Positions 29,165 through 41,265 of a stretch of 64,000 nucleotides of DNA are shown here, one piece after another; position 1 is the stretch's first letter, and each line of letters starts with the position of its first letter. The stretch comes from Fasciola hepatica (taxonomy: Eukaryota > Platyhelminthes > Trematoda > Plagiorchiida > Fasciolidae). The stretch covers positions 8,928,001 to 8,992,000 of the forward strand of contig CANUEZ040000191.1 in NCBI GenBank assembly GCA_948099385.1. Direction: 5' to 3'. A program made the translations under genes and the position numbers. The notes below the pieces were generated by a model that saw nothing but the letters and a program-made list of their open reading frames with translations, was not told the origin of the DNA and made no database searches.

Positions 29165-32100
29165 GGAGATTAGATTAGATTAGATTATAATAGATTTGTA
29201 TAATATGATTGATCATGCAGCTTGAACGCTCAACTGAGCAATGAAATCCATGGAAGCACTCACTGTACAGCTGTTTCATCCTTGTTCGGACTCGACTCAT
29301 CAGCAGTGCACATCGACCGAGCAACCACGGGGACTACAACAACCGGTGAACCATTGTGAATCGAACAACTTAACAACACAAGGCTATCTGGGATGGCTAT
29401 CAACGCTTTGTTCAACATCTACACTACATGATATAGCACCGTTCCCAAACTGGCTTCAAATTTGAATGGTAACAACCAGCTTCGCGCACACCGATCGACT
29501 CCTATGATGGATGACTTCTCTGTAGGGGCCTTAGTACAACCAACGCATTCCCAAATGATAAACCTACACAGCTTCCTTACTATGCATGCAATTGATGAGT
29601 AGTAGGAGATTAGATAAGATTAGATTAGATTAGAATAGATTTGTATAATATGATTGATCATGCAGCTTGAACGCTCAACTGAGCAATGAAATCCATGGAA
29701 GCACTCACTGTACAGCTGTTTCATCCTTGTTCGGACTCGACTCATCAGCAGTGCACATCGACCGAGCAACCACGGTGACTCCAACAACCGCTGAACCATG
29801 GTGAATCGAACAACTTAACAACACAAGGCTATCCGGGATGGCTATCAACGCTTTGTTCAACATCTACACTGCATGATATAGCACCCTTCCCAAACTGGCT
29901 TCAAATTTGAATGGTAACAACCAGCTTCGCGCACACCGATCGACTCCTATGAAGGATGACTTCTCTGTAGGGGCCTAAGTACAACCAACGCATTCCCAAA
30001 TGATAAACCTATACAGCTTCCTTACTATGCATGCAATTGATTAGTAGTAGGAGATAAGATTTGATTAGATTAGATTAGAATAGATTTGTATAATATGATT
30101 GATCATGCAGCTTGAACGCTCAACTGAGCATTGAAATCCATGGAAGCACTCACTGTACAGCTGTTCCATCCTTGTTCGGACTCGACTCATCAGCAGTGCA
30201 CATCGACCGAGCAACCACGGGGACTCCAACAACCGCTGAACCATTGTCAATCGAAAAACTTAACGACACAAGGCTATCCGGGATGGCTATCAACGCTTTG
30301 TTCACCATCTACACTACATCATATATAGCACCCTTCCCAAACTGGCTTCAAATTTCAATGGTAACAACCAGCTTCGCGCACACCGATCGACTCCTATGAT
30401 AGATGAATCCAATGTAAGTGAATAAGTACAACCAACGCATTCCCAAATGATAATCCTACACAGCTTCCTTACTATGCATGCAATTGATTAGTAGTCGGAG
30501 ATTAGATTAGATTAGTTTAGAATAGATTTGTATAATATGATTGATCATGCAGCTTGAACGCTCAACTGAGCATTGAAATCCATGGAAGCACTCACTGTAC
30601 AGCTGTTTCATCCTTGTTCGGACTCGACTCATCAGCAGTGCACATCAACCGAGCAACCACGGGCACTCCAACAACCGCTGAACCATTGTGAATCGAACAA
30701 CTTAACAACACAAGGCTATCCGGGATGGCTATCAACGCTTTGTTCAACATCTACACTACATGATATAGCACCCTTCCCAAACTGGCTTCAAATTTGAATG
30801 GTAACAACCAGCTTCGCGCACACCGATCGATTCCTATGATGGATGACTTCTCTTCTGAGGGCCTAAGTACAACCAACGCATTCCCAAATGATAAACCTAT
30901 ACAGCTTCCTTACTATGCATGCAATTGATTAGTAGTAGGAGATTAGATTAGATTAGATTATAATAGATTTGTATAATATGATTGATCATGCAGCTTGAAC
31001 GCTCAACTGAGCAATGAAATCCATGGAAGCACTCACTGTACAGCTGTTTCATCCTTGTTCGGACTCGACTCATCAGCAGTGCACATCGACCGAGCAACCA
31101 CGGGGACTCCAACAACCGGTGAACCATTGTGAATCGAACAACTTAACAACACAAGGCTATCTGGGATGGCTATCAACGCTTTGTTCAACATCTACACTAC
31201 ATGATATAGCACCGTTCCCAAACTGGCTTCAAATTTGAATGGTAACAACCAGCTTCGCGCACACCGATCGACTCCTATGATGGATGACTTCTCTGTAGGG
31301 GCCTTAGTACAACCAACGCATTCCCAAATGATAAACCTACACAGCTTCCTTACTATGCATGCAATTGATTAGTAGTAGGAGATTAGATTAGATTAGATTA
31401 GAATAGATTTGTATAATATGATTGATCATGCAGCTTGAACGCTCAACTGAGCAATGAAATCCATGGAAGCACTCACTGTACAGCTGTTTCATCCTTGTTC
31501 GGACTCGACTCATCAGCAGTGCACATCGACCGAGCAACCACGGTGACTCCAACAACCGATGAACCATGGTGAATCGAACAACTTAACAACACAAGGCTAT
31601 CCGGGATGGCTATCAACGCTTTGTTCAACATCTACACTGCATGATATAGCACCCTTCCCAAACTGGCTTCAAATTTGAATGGTAACAACCAGCTTCGCGC
31701 ACACCGATCGACTCCTATGAAGGATGACTTCTCTGTAGGGGCCTAAGTACAACCAACGCATTCCCAAATGATAAACCTATACAGCTTCCTTACTATGCAT
31801 GCAATTGATTAGTAGTAGGAGATAAGATTTGATTAGATTAGATTAGAATAGATTTGTATAATATGATTGATCATGCAGCTTGAACGCTCAACTGAGCATT
31901 GAAATCCATGGAAGCACTCACTGTACAGCTGTTCCATCCTTGTTCGGACTCGACTCATCAGCAGTGCACATCGACCGAGCAACCACGGGGACTCCAACAA
32001 CCGCTGAACCATTGTCAATCGAAAAACTTAACGACACAAGGCTATCCGGGATGGCTATCAACGCTTTGTTCACCATCTACACTACATCATATATAGCACC

Positions 32101-32705
32101 CTTCCCAAACTGGCTTCAAATTTCAATGGTAACAACCAGCTTCGCGCACACCGATCGACTCCTATGATAGATGAATCCAATGAAAGTGAATAAGTACAAC
32201 CAACGCATTCCCAAATGATAATCCTACACAGCTTCCTTACTATGCATGCAATTGATTAGTAGTCGGAGATTAGATTAGATTAGTTTAGAATAGATTTGTA
32301 TAATATGATTGATCATGCAGCTTGAACGCTCAACTGAGCATTGAAATCCATGGAAGCACTCACTGTACAGCTGTTTCATCCTTGTTCGGACTCGACTCAT
32401 CAGCAGTGCACATCAACCGAGCAACCACGGGCACTCCAACAACCGCTGAACCATTGTGAATCGAACAACTTAACAACACAAGGCTATCCGGGATGGCTAT
32501 CAACGCTTTGTTCAACATCTACACTACATGATATAGCACCCTTCCCAAACTGGCTTCAAATTTGAATGGTAACAACCAGCTTCGCGCACACCGATCGATT
32601 CCTATGATGGATGACTTCTCTTCTGAGGGCCTAAGTACAACCAACGCATTCCCAAATTATAAACCTAAACAGCTTCCTTACCATGCATGCAATTGATTAG
32701 TAGTA
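29165..32705 (+). repeat. Tandem duplication of a four-unit block (1773 + 1768 bp)
   Basis: Block 29165-30937 repeats as 30938-32705. Pairs are 29250/31023 (GGCTATCTGGGATGG, GGGGCCTTAGTAC), 29695/31463 (CACGGTGACTCC, CACTGCATGAT, CTATGAAGGATGAC), 30140/31908 (CTGTTCCATCC, CACCATCTACACTACATCATATATAGC, AATCCAATG) and 30582/32350 (ACATCAACCGAGC, CTTCTCTTCTGAGGGCC). Almost no private differences are visible, so it is recent or being homogenised. Confidence 0.88.
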
Positions 32706-35700
32706 GGAGATTAGATTAGATTAGATTAGAATAAAATAGATTTGTATAATATGATTGATCATGCAGCTTGAACGCTCAACTGAGCATTGAAATCCATGGA
32801 AGCACTCACTGTACAGCTGTTTCATCCTTGTTCGGACTCGACTCATCAGCAGTGCACATCGACCGAGCAACCACGGGGACTCCAACAACCGGTGAACCAT
32901 TTTGAATCCAACAACTTAACAATACAAGGCTATCCGGGATGGCTATCAACGCTTTGTTCAACATCTACACTACATGATATAGCACCGTTCCCAAACTGGC
33001 TTCAAATTTGAATGGTAACAACCAGCTTCGCGCACACCGATCGACTCCTATGATGGATGACTTCTCTGTAGGGGCCTTAGTACAACCAACGCATTCCCAA
33101 ATGAAAAACCTACACAGCTTCCTTGCTACGCATGCAATTATTTATTAGTAGGAGATTAGATAAGATAAGATTAGATTTGCATGATATGATTGATCATGCA
33201 GCTTGAACGCACAACTGAGCATTGACATCCAAGTAAGCACTCACTGTACAGCTGTTTCATCCTTGTTCGGACTCGACTCATTAGCAGTGCACATCGACCG
33301 AGCAACCACGGGGACTACAACAACCGCTGAACCATGGTGAATCGAACAACTTAACAACACAAGTCTATCCCGGATGGCTATCAACGCTTTGTTCAACATC
33401 TACACTACATGATATAGCACCCTTCCCATACTGGCTTCAAATTTCAATGGTAACAACCAGCTTCGCGCACACCGATCGACTCCTATGATGGATGACTTCT
33501 CTGTAGGGGCCTAAGTACAACCAATGCATTCCCAAACGATAAACCTACACAGCTTCCTTACTATGCATGCAATTGATTAGTAGTAGGAGATAAGATTTGA
33601 TTAGATTAGATTAGAATAGATTTGTATAATATGATTGATCATGCAGCTTGAACGCTCAACTGAGCATTGAAATCCATGGAAGCACTCACTGTACAGCTGT
33701 TTCATCCTTGTTCGGACTCGACTCATCAGCAGTGCACATCGACCGAGCAACCACGGGGACTCCAACAACCGCTGAACCATTGTCAATCGAAAAACTTAAC
33801 GACACATGGCTATCCGGGATGGCTATCAACGCTTTGTTCACCATCTACACTACATCATATATAGCACCCTTCCCAAACTGGCTTCAAATTTGAATGGTAA
33901 CAACCAGCTTCGCGCACACCGATCGACTCCTATGATAGATGAATCCAATGTAAGTGAATAAGTACAACCAACGCATTCCCAAATGAAAAACTCACACAGC
34001 TTCCTTACTATGCATGCAATTGATTAGTAGTAGGAGATTAGATTAGATTAGATTAGATTAGAATAGATTTGTATAATATGATTGATCATGCAGCTTGAAC
34101 GCTCAACTGAGCATTGAAATCCATGAAAGCACTCACTGTACAGCTGTTTCATCCTTGTTCGGACTCGACTCATCAGCAGTGCACATCGACCGAGCAACCA
34201 CGGGGACTCCAACAACCGCTGAACCATGGTGAATCGAACAATTTAACAATACAAGGCTATCCCGGATGGCTATCAACGCTTTGTTCAACATCTACACTAC
34301 ATGATATAGCACCGTTCCCAAACTGGCTTCAAATTTGAATGGTAAAAACCAGCTTCGCGCACACCGATCGACTCCTATGATGGATGACTTCTCTGTAGGG
34401 GCCTAAGTACAACCAACGCATTCCCAAATGATAAACCTATACAGCTTCCTTACTATGCATGCAATTGATTAGTAGTAGGAGATTAGATTAGATTAGATTA
34501 GAATAGATTTGTATAATATGATTGATCATGCAGCTTGAACGCTCAACTGAGCATTGAAATCCATGGAAGCACTCACTGTACAGCTGTTTCATCCTTGTTC
34601 GGACTCGACTCATCAGCAGTGCACATCGACCGAGCAACCACGGGGACTCCAACAACCGGTGAACCATTGTGAATCGAACAACTTAACAACACAAGGCTAT
34701 CCGGGATGGCTATCAACGCTTTGTTCACCATCTACACTCGATCATGTATAGCACACTTCCCAAACTGGCTTCAAATTTGAATGGTAACAACCAGCTTCGC
34801 GCACACCGATCGACTCCTATGATGGATGACTTCTCTGTAGGGGCCCAAGTACAACCAATGCATTCCCAAACGATAAACCTACACAGCTTCCTTACTATGC
34901 ATGCAATTGATTAGAAGTAGGAGATTAGATTAGATCAGCTTAGATTAGATTAGAATAGATTTGTATAATATGATTGATCATGCAGCTTGAACGCTCAACT
35001 GAGCAATGAAATCCATGGAAGCACTCACTGTACAGCTGTTTCATCCTTGTTCGGACTCGACTCATCAGCAGTGCACATCGACCGAGCAACCACGGGGACT
35101 CCAACAACCGCTGAACCATTGTGAATCGAACAACTTAACAACACAAGGCTATCTGGGATGGCTATCAACGCTTTGTTCAACATCTACACTGCATGATATA
35201 GCACCCTTCCCAAACTGGCTTCAAATTTGAATGGTAACAACCAGCTTCGCGCACACCGATCGACTCCTATGATGGATGACTTCTCTGTAGGGGCCTAAGT
35301 ACAACCAACGCATTCCCAAATGATAAACCTATACAGCTTCCTTACTATGCATGCAATTGATTAGTAGTAGGAGATAAGATTTGATTAGATTAGATTAGAA
35401 TAGATTTGTATAATATGATTGATCATGCAGCTTGAACGCTCAACTGAGCATTGAAATCCATGGAAGCACTCACTGTACAGCTGTTTCATCCTTGTTCGGA
35501 CTCGACTCATCAGCAGTGCACATCGACCGAGCAACCACGGGGACTCCAACAACCGCTGAACCATTGTCAATCGAACAACTTAACGACACAAGGCTATCCC
35601 GGATGGCTATCAACGCTTTGTTCAACATCTACACTACATCATATATAGCACCCTTCCCAAACTGGCTTCAAATTTGAATGGTAACAACCAGCTTCGCGCA

Positions 35701-38560
35701 CACCGATCGACTCCTATGATAGATGAATCCAATGTAAGTGAATAAGTACAACCAACGCATTCCCAAATGAAAAACTCACACAGCTTCCTTACTATGCATG
35801 CAATTGATTAGTAGTCGGAGATTAGATTAGATTAGATTAGAATAGATTTGTATAATATGATTGATCATGCAGCTTGAACGCTCAACTGAGCATTAAAATC
35901 CATGGAAGCACTCACTGTACAGCTGTTTCATCCTTGTTCGGACTCGACTCATCAGCAGTGCACATCGACCGAGCAACCACGCGGACTCCAACAACCGCTG
36001 AGCCATGGTGAATCGAACAACTTAACAACACAAGGCTATCCGGGATGGCTATCAACGCTTAGTTCAACATCTACACTAGATGATATAGCACCCTTCCCAA
36101 ACTGGCTTCAAATTTCAATGGTAACAACCAGCTTCGCGCACACCGATCGACTCCTATGATAGATGAATCCAATGTAAGTGAATAAGTACAACCAACGCAT
36201 TCCCAAATGAAAAACTCACACAGCTTCCTTACTATGCATGCAATTGATTAGTTGTAGGAGATTAGATTAGATTAGATTAGAATAGATTTGTATGATATTA
36301 TTGATCTTGCAGCTTGAACGCTCAACTGAGCATTGAAATCCATGGAAGCACTCACTGTACAGCTGTTTCATCCTTGTTCGGACTCGACTCATCAGCAGTG
36401 CACATCGACCGAGCAACCACGGGGACTCCAACAAACGCTGAACCATTGTGAATCGAAAAACTTAACGACATAAGGCTATCCGGGATGTCTATCAACGCTT
36501 TGTTCAACATCTACACTACATGATATAGCACCCTTCCCAAACTGGCTTCAAATTTGAATGGTAACAACCAGCTTCGCGCACACCGATCGACTCCTATGAT
36601 AGATGAATCCAATGTAAGTGAATAAGTACAACCAACGCATTCCCAAATGAAAAACCTACACAGTTTCCTTACTATGCATGCAATTGATTTGTAGTAGGAT
36701 ATATGACTAGAATAAATTAGATAAGAATATATTGTATGATATTATTGATCATGCAGCTTGAACGCTCAACTGAGCATTGAAATCCATGGAAGCACTCACT
36801 GTACAGCTGTTTCATCCTTGTTCGCACTCGACTCATCAGCAGTGCACATCGACCGAGCAACCACGGGCACTCCAACAACAGATGAACCATTTTGAATCGA
36901 ACAACTTAACAACACAAGGCTATCCGGGATGGCTATCAACGCTTTGTTCAACATCTACACTACATCATATATAGCACCCTTCCCAAACTGGCTTCAAATT
37001 TGAATGGTAACAACCAGCTTCGCGCACACCGATCGACTCCTATGATGGATGATTTCTCTGTAGGGGCCTAAGTACAACCAACGCATTCCCAAATGATAAA
37101 CCTACACAGCTTCCTTACTATGCATGCAATTGATTAGTAGTAGGAGATTAGATTAGATTAGATTAGAATAGATTTGTATAATATGATTGATCATGCAGCT
37201 TGAACGCTCAACTGAGCATTGAAATCCATGGAAGCACTCACTGTACAGCTGTTTCATCCTTGTTCGGACTCGACTCATCAGCAGTGCACATCGACCGAGC
37301 AACCACGGGGACTCCAACAACCGCTGAACCATTGTCAATCGAACAACTTAACGACACAAGGCTATCCCGGATGGCTATCAACGCTTTGTTCACCATCTAC
37401 ACTACATCATATATAGCACCCTTCCCAAACTGGCTTCAAATTTGAATGGTAACAACCAGCTTCGCGCACACCGATCGACTCCTATGATAGATGAATCCAA
37501 TGTAAGTGAATAAGTACAACCAACGCATTCCCAAATGAAAAACTCACACAGCTTCCTTACTATGCATGCAATTGATTAGTAGTCGGAGATTAGATTAGAT
37601 TAGATTAGAATAGATTTGTATAATATGATTGATCATGCAGCTTGAACGCTCAACTGAGCATTGAAATCCATGGAAGCACTCACTGTACAGCTGTTTCATC
37701 CTTGTTCGGACTCGACTCATCAGCAGTGCACATCGACCGAGCAACCACGGGGACTCCAACAACCGCTGAACCATTGTGAATCGAACAACTCAACAACACA
37801 AGGCTATCCGGGATGGCTATCAACGCTTTGTTCACCATCTACACTACATCATATATAGCACCCTTCCCAAACTGGCTTCAAATTTGAATGGTAACAACCA
37901 GCTTCGCGCACACCGATGGAATCCTAAGATAGATGAATCCAATGTAAGTGAATAAGTACAACCAACGCATTCCCAAATTAAAAACCTACACAGTTTCCTT
38001 ACTATGCATGCAATTGATTTGTAGTAGGATATATGACTAGATTAAATTAGATAAGAATATATTGTATGATATTATTGATCATGCAGCTTGAACGCTCAAC
38101 TGAGCATTGAAATCCATGGAAGCACTCACTGTACAGCTGTTTCATCCTTGTTCGCACTCGACTCATCAGCAGTGCACATCGACCGAGCAACCACGGGGAC
38201 TCCAACAACAGCTGAACCATTTTGAATCGAACAACTTAACAACACAGGGCTATCCGGGATGGCTATCAACGCTTTGTTCAACATCTACACTACATCATAT
38301 ATAGCACCCTTCCCAAACTGGCTTCAAATTTGAATGGTAACAACCAGCTTCGCGCACACCGATCGACTCCTATGATGGATGATTTCTCTGTAGGGGCCTA
38401 AGTACAACCAACGCATTCCCAAATGATAAACCTACACAGCTTCCTTACTATGCATGCAATTGATTAGTAGTAGGAGATAAGATTAGATTAGATTATCTTA
38501 GATATGATTTGTATAATATGATTGATCATGCAGCTTGAACGCTCAACTGAGCATTGAAAT
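32706..38560 (+). repeat. Continuation and decay of the 1768-bp four-unit period
   Basis: The marker unit of the preceding block (GTCAATCGAA, CATCATATATAGC, GATGAATCCAATGTAAGTG) recurs at anchors 33676, 35460 and 37228. With 30140 and 31908 this gives offsets 1768, 1768, 1784 and 1768. The other three slots hold changing units. A three-unit shift is also present: 36786 and 38116 (1330 bp) share TTTGAATCGAAC and a degenerate microsatellite with GATATATGACTAGA. Anchor 33231 is a divergent unit that lacks the CCATGG motif. Confidence 0.8.
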
Positions 38561-40777
38561 CCATGGAAGCACTCACTGTACAGCTGTTTCATCCTTGTTC
38601 GGACTCGACTCATCAGCAGTGCACATCGACCGAGCAACCACGGGGACTCCAACAACCGCTGAGCCATGGTGAATCGAACAACTTAACAACACAAGGCTAT
38701 CCGCGATGGCTATCAACGCTTTGTTCAACATCTACACTACATGATATAGCACCCTTCCCAAACTGGTTTCAAATTTGAATGGTAACGACCAGCTTCGCGC
38801 ACACCGATGGACTCCTATGAAGGATGACTTCTCTGTAGGGGCCTAAGTACAACCAACGCATTCCCAAATGAAAATCTACACAGCCTCCTTACTATGCATG
38901 CAATTGATTAGTAGTAGGAGATTAGATTAGATTAGATTAGTTTGGATTAAAATAGATTTGTATAATATGATTGATCATGCAGCTTGAACGCTCAACTGAG
39001 CATTGAAATCCATGGAAGCACTCACTGTACAGCTGTTTCATCCTTGTTCGGACTCGACTCATCAGCAGTGCACATCGACCGAGCAACCACGGGGACTCCA
39101 ACAACCGCTGAACCATTGTGAATCGAACAACCTTACAACACAAGGCTATCCGGGATGGCTATCAACGCTTTGTTCAACATCTACACTACATCATATAGCA
39201 CCCTTCCCAAACTGGCTTCTAATTTGAATGGTAACAACCAGCTTCGCGCACACCGATCGACTCCTATGATGGATGACTTCTCTGTAGGGGCCTAAGTACA
39301 ACCAATGCCTTCCCAAATGATAAACCTGAACAGATTCTCTACTATGCATGCAACTGATTAGTAGTAGGAAATTAGATTAGATTAGATTAGAATATATTTG
39401 TATAATATGATTGATCATGCAGCTTGAACGCTCAACTGAGCATTGAAATCCATGGAAGCACTCACTGTACAGCTGTTTCATCCTTGTTCGGACTCGACTC
39501 ATCAGCAGTGCACATCGACCGAGCAACCACGGGGAATCCAACAACCGCTGAACCATTGTGAATCGAACAACTTAACAACACAAGGCTTTCCGGGATGGCT
39601 ATCAACGCTTTGTTCAACATCTACACTACATGATATAGCACCCTTCCCAAACTGGCTTCAAATTTGAATGGTAACAACAAGCTTCGTGCACACCGATCGA
39701 CTCGTATGATGGATGACTTCTCTGTAAGGGCCTAAGTACAACCAACGCATTCCCAAATGATAAACCTACACAGCTTCCTTACTATGCATGCAATTGATTA
39801 GTAGTAGGAGATTAGATTAGATTAGATTTGTATAATATGATTGATCATGCAGCTTGAACGCTCAACTGAGCATTGAAATCCATGGAAGCACTCACTGTAC
39901 AGCTGTTTCATCTTTGTTCGGACTCGACTCATCAGCAGTGCACATCGACCGAGCAACCACGGGGACTCCAACAAACGCTGAACCATTGTGAATCAAACAA
40001 ATTAACAACACAAATCTATCCGGGAACGTATTCAAAGCTTTTTTCAACATCTACACTACATGATATAGCACCCTTCCCAAACTGGCTTCAAATTTGAATG
40101 GTAACAACCAGCTTCGAGCACACCGATCGACTCCTATGATGGATGACTTCTCTGTAGGGGCCTAAGTACAACCAACGCATTCCCAAATTATAAACCTACA
40201 CAGCTTCCTTACTATGCATGCAATTGATTAGTAGTAGGAGATTAGATTAGATTAGATTTGATTAGATTAGATTTGTATAATATGATTGATCATGCAGCTT
40301 GAACGCTCAACTGAGCATTGAAATCCATGGAAGCACTCACTGTAGAGCTGTTTCATCCTTGTTCGGACTCGACTCATCAGCAGTGCACATCGACCGAGCA
40401 ACCACGGGGATTCCAACAACCGCTGAACCATTGTGAATCGAACAACTTAACAACACTAGGCTATCCGGGATGGCTATCAACGCTTTGTTCAACATCTACA
40501 CTACATGATATAGCACCCTTCCCAAACTGGCTTCAAATTTGAATGGTAACAACCAGCTTCGCGCACACCGATCGACTCCTAGGATGGATGATTTCTCTGT
40601 AGGGGCCTAAGTACAACCAACGCATTCCCAAATGAAAAACCTACACAGCTTCCTTACTATGCATGCAATTGATTACTAGTAGGAGATTAGATTAGATTAG
40701 ATTGGATTAGATTTGTATAACATGATTGATCAGCAAGCTTGAACGCTCAACTGAGCATTGAAATCCATGGAAGCACA

Positions 40778-41265
40778 CATTGCACAGCTGTTTCATCCTT
40801 GATCACACACGACTCATCAGCAGTGCACATCGACCGAGCAACCACGGGGACTCCAACAACCGCTGAACCATTGTGAATCGAACAACTTAACAAAACGTGG
40901 CTATCCGGGCTGGCTATCAACGCTTTGTTCAACATCTACACTACATGATATAGCACCGTTCCCAAACTGGCTTCAAATTTGAATGGTAACAACCAGCTTC
41001 GCGCACACCGATCGACTCATATGATGGATGACTTCTCTGTAGGGGCCTATGTACAACCAACGCATTCTCAAATGATAAACCTACACAGCTTCCTTACTAT
41101 GCATGCAATTGATTAGTAGTAGGAGATTAGATTAGATTAGATTAGATTAGATTTGTATAATATGATTGATCATGCAGCTTGAACGCACAACTGAGCATTG
41201 AAATCCATGGAAGCACTCATTGCACAGCTGTTTCATCCTTGATCACACACGACTCTTCAGCAGTG
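40778..41265 (-). ncRNA. Two divergent hammerhead-like copies with a non-cleavable G17
   Basis: The footprints at 40778-40825 and 41218-41265 share a run of changes absent elsewhere: + strand CATTGCACAG and TTGATCACACACGACTC. On the minus strand nucleotide 17 becomes G, violating the NUH rule, and stem I loses a pair. Loop II is rewritten. The second copy also has CUGAAGA, which is still within the CUGANGA consensus. The two units are adjacent, 440 bp apart, and probably arose by a local duplication of a divergent unit. Confidence 0.65.

Noticed and set aside
30400..30425. Exon-intron boundary at GTAAGT
   Set aside because: It is only in one variant patch, without an open frame worth splicing or a matching acceptor; kept only as a remark.
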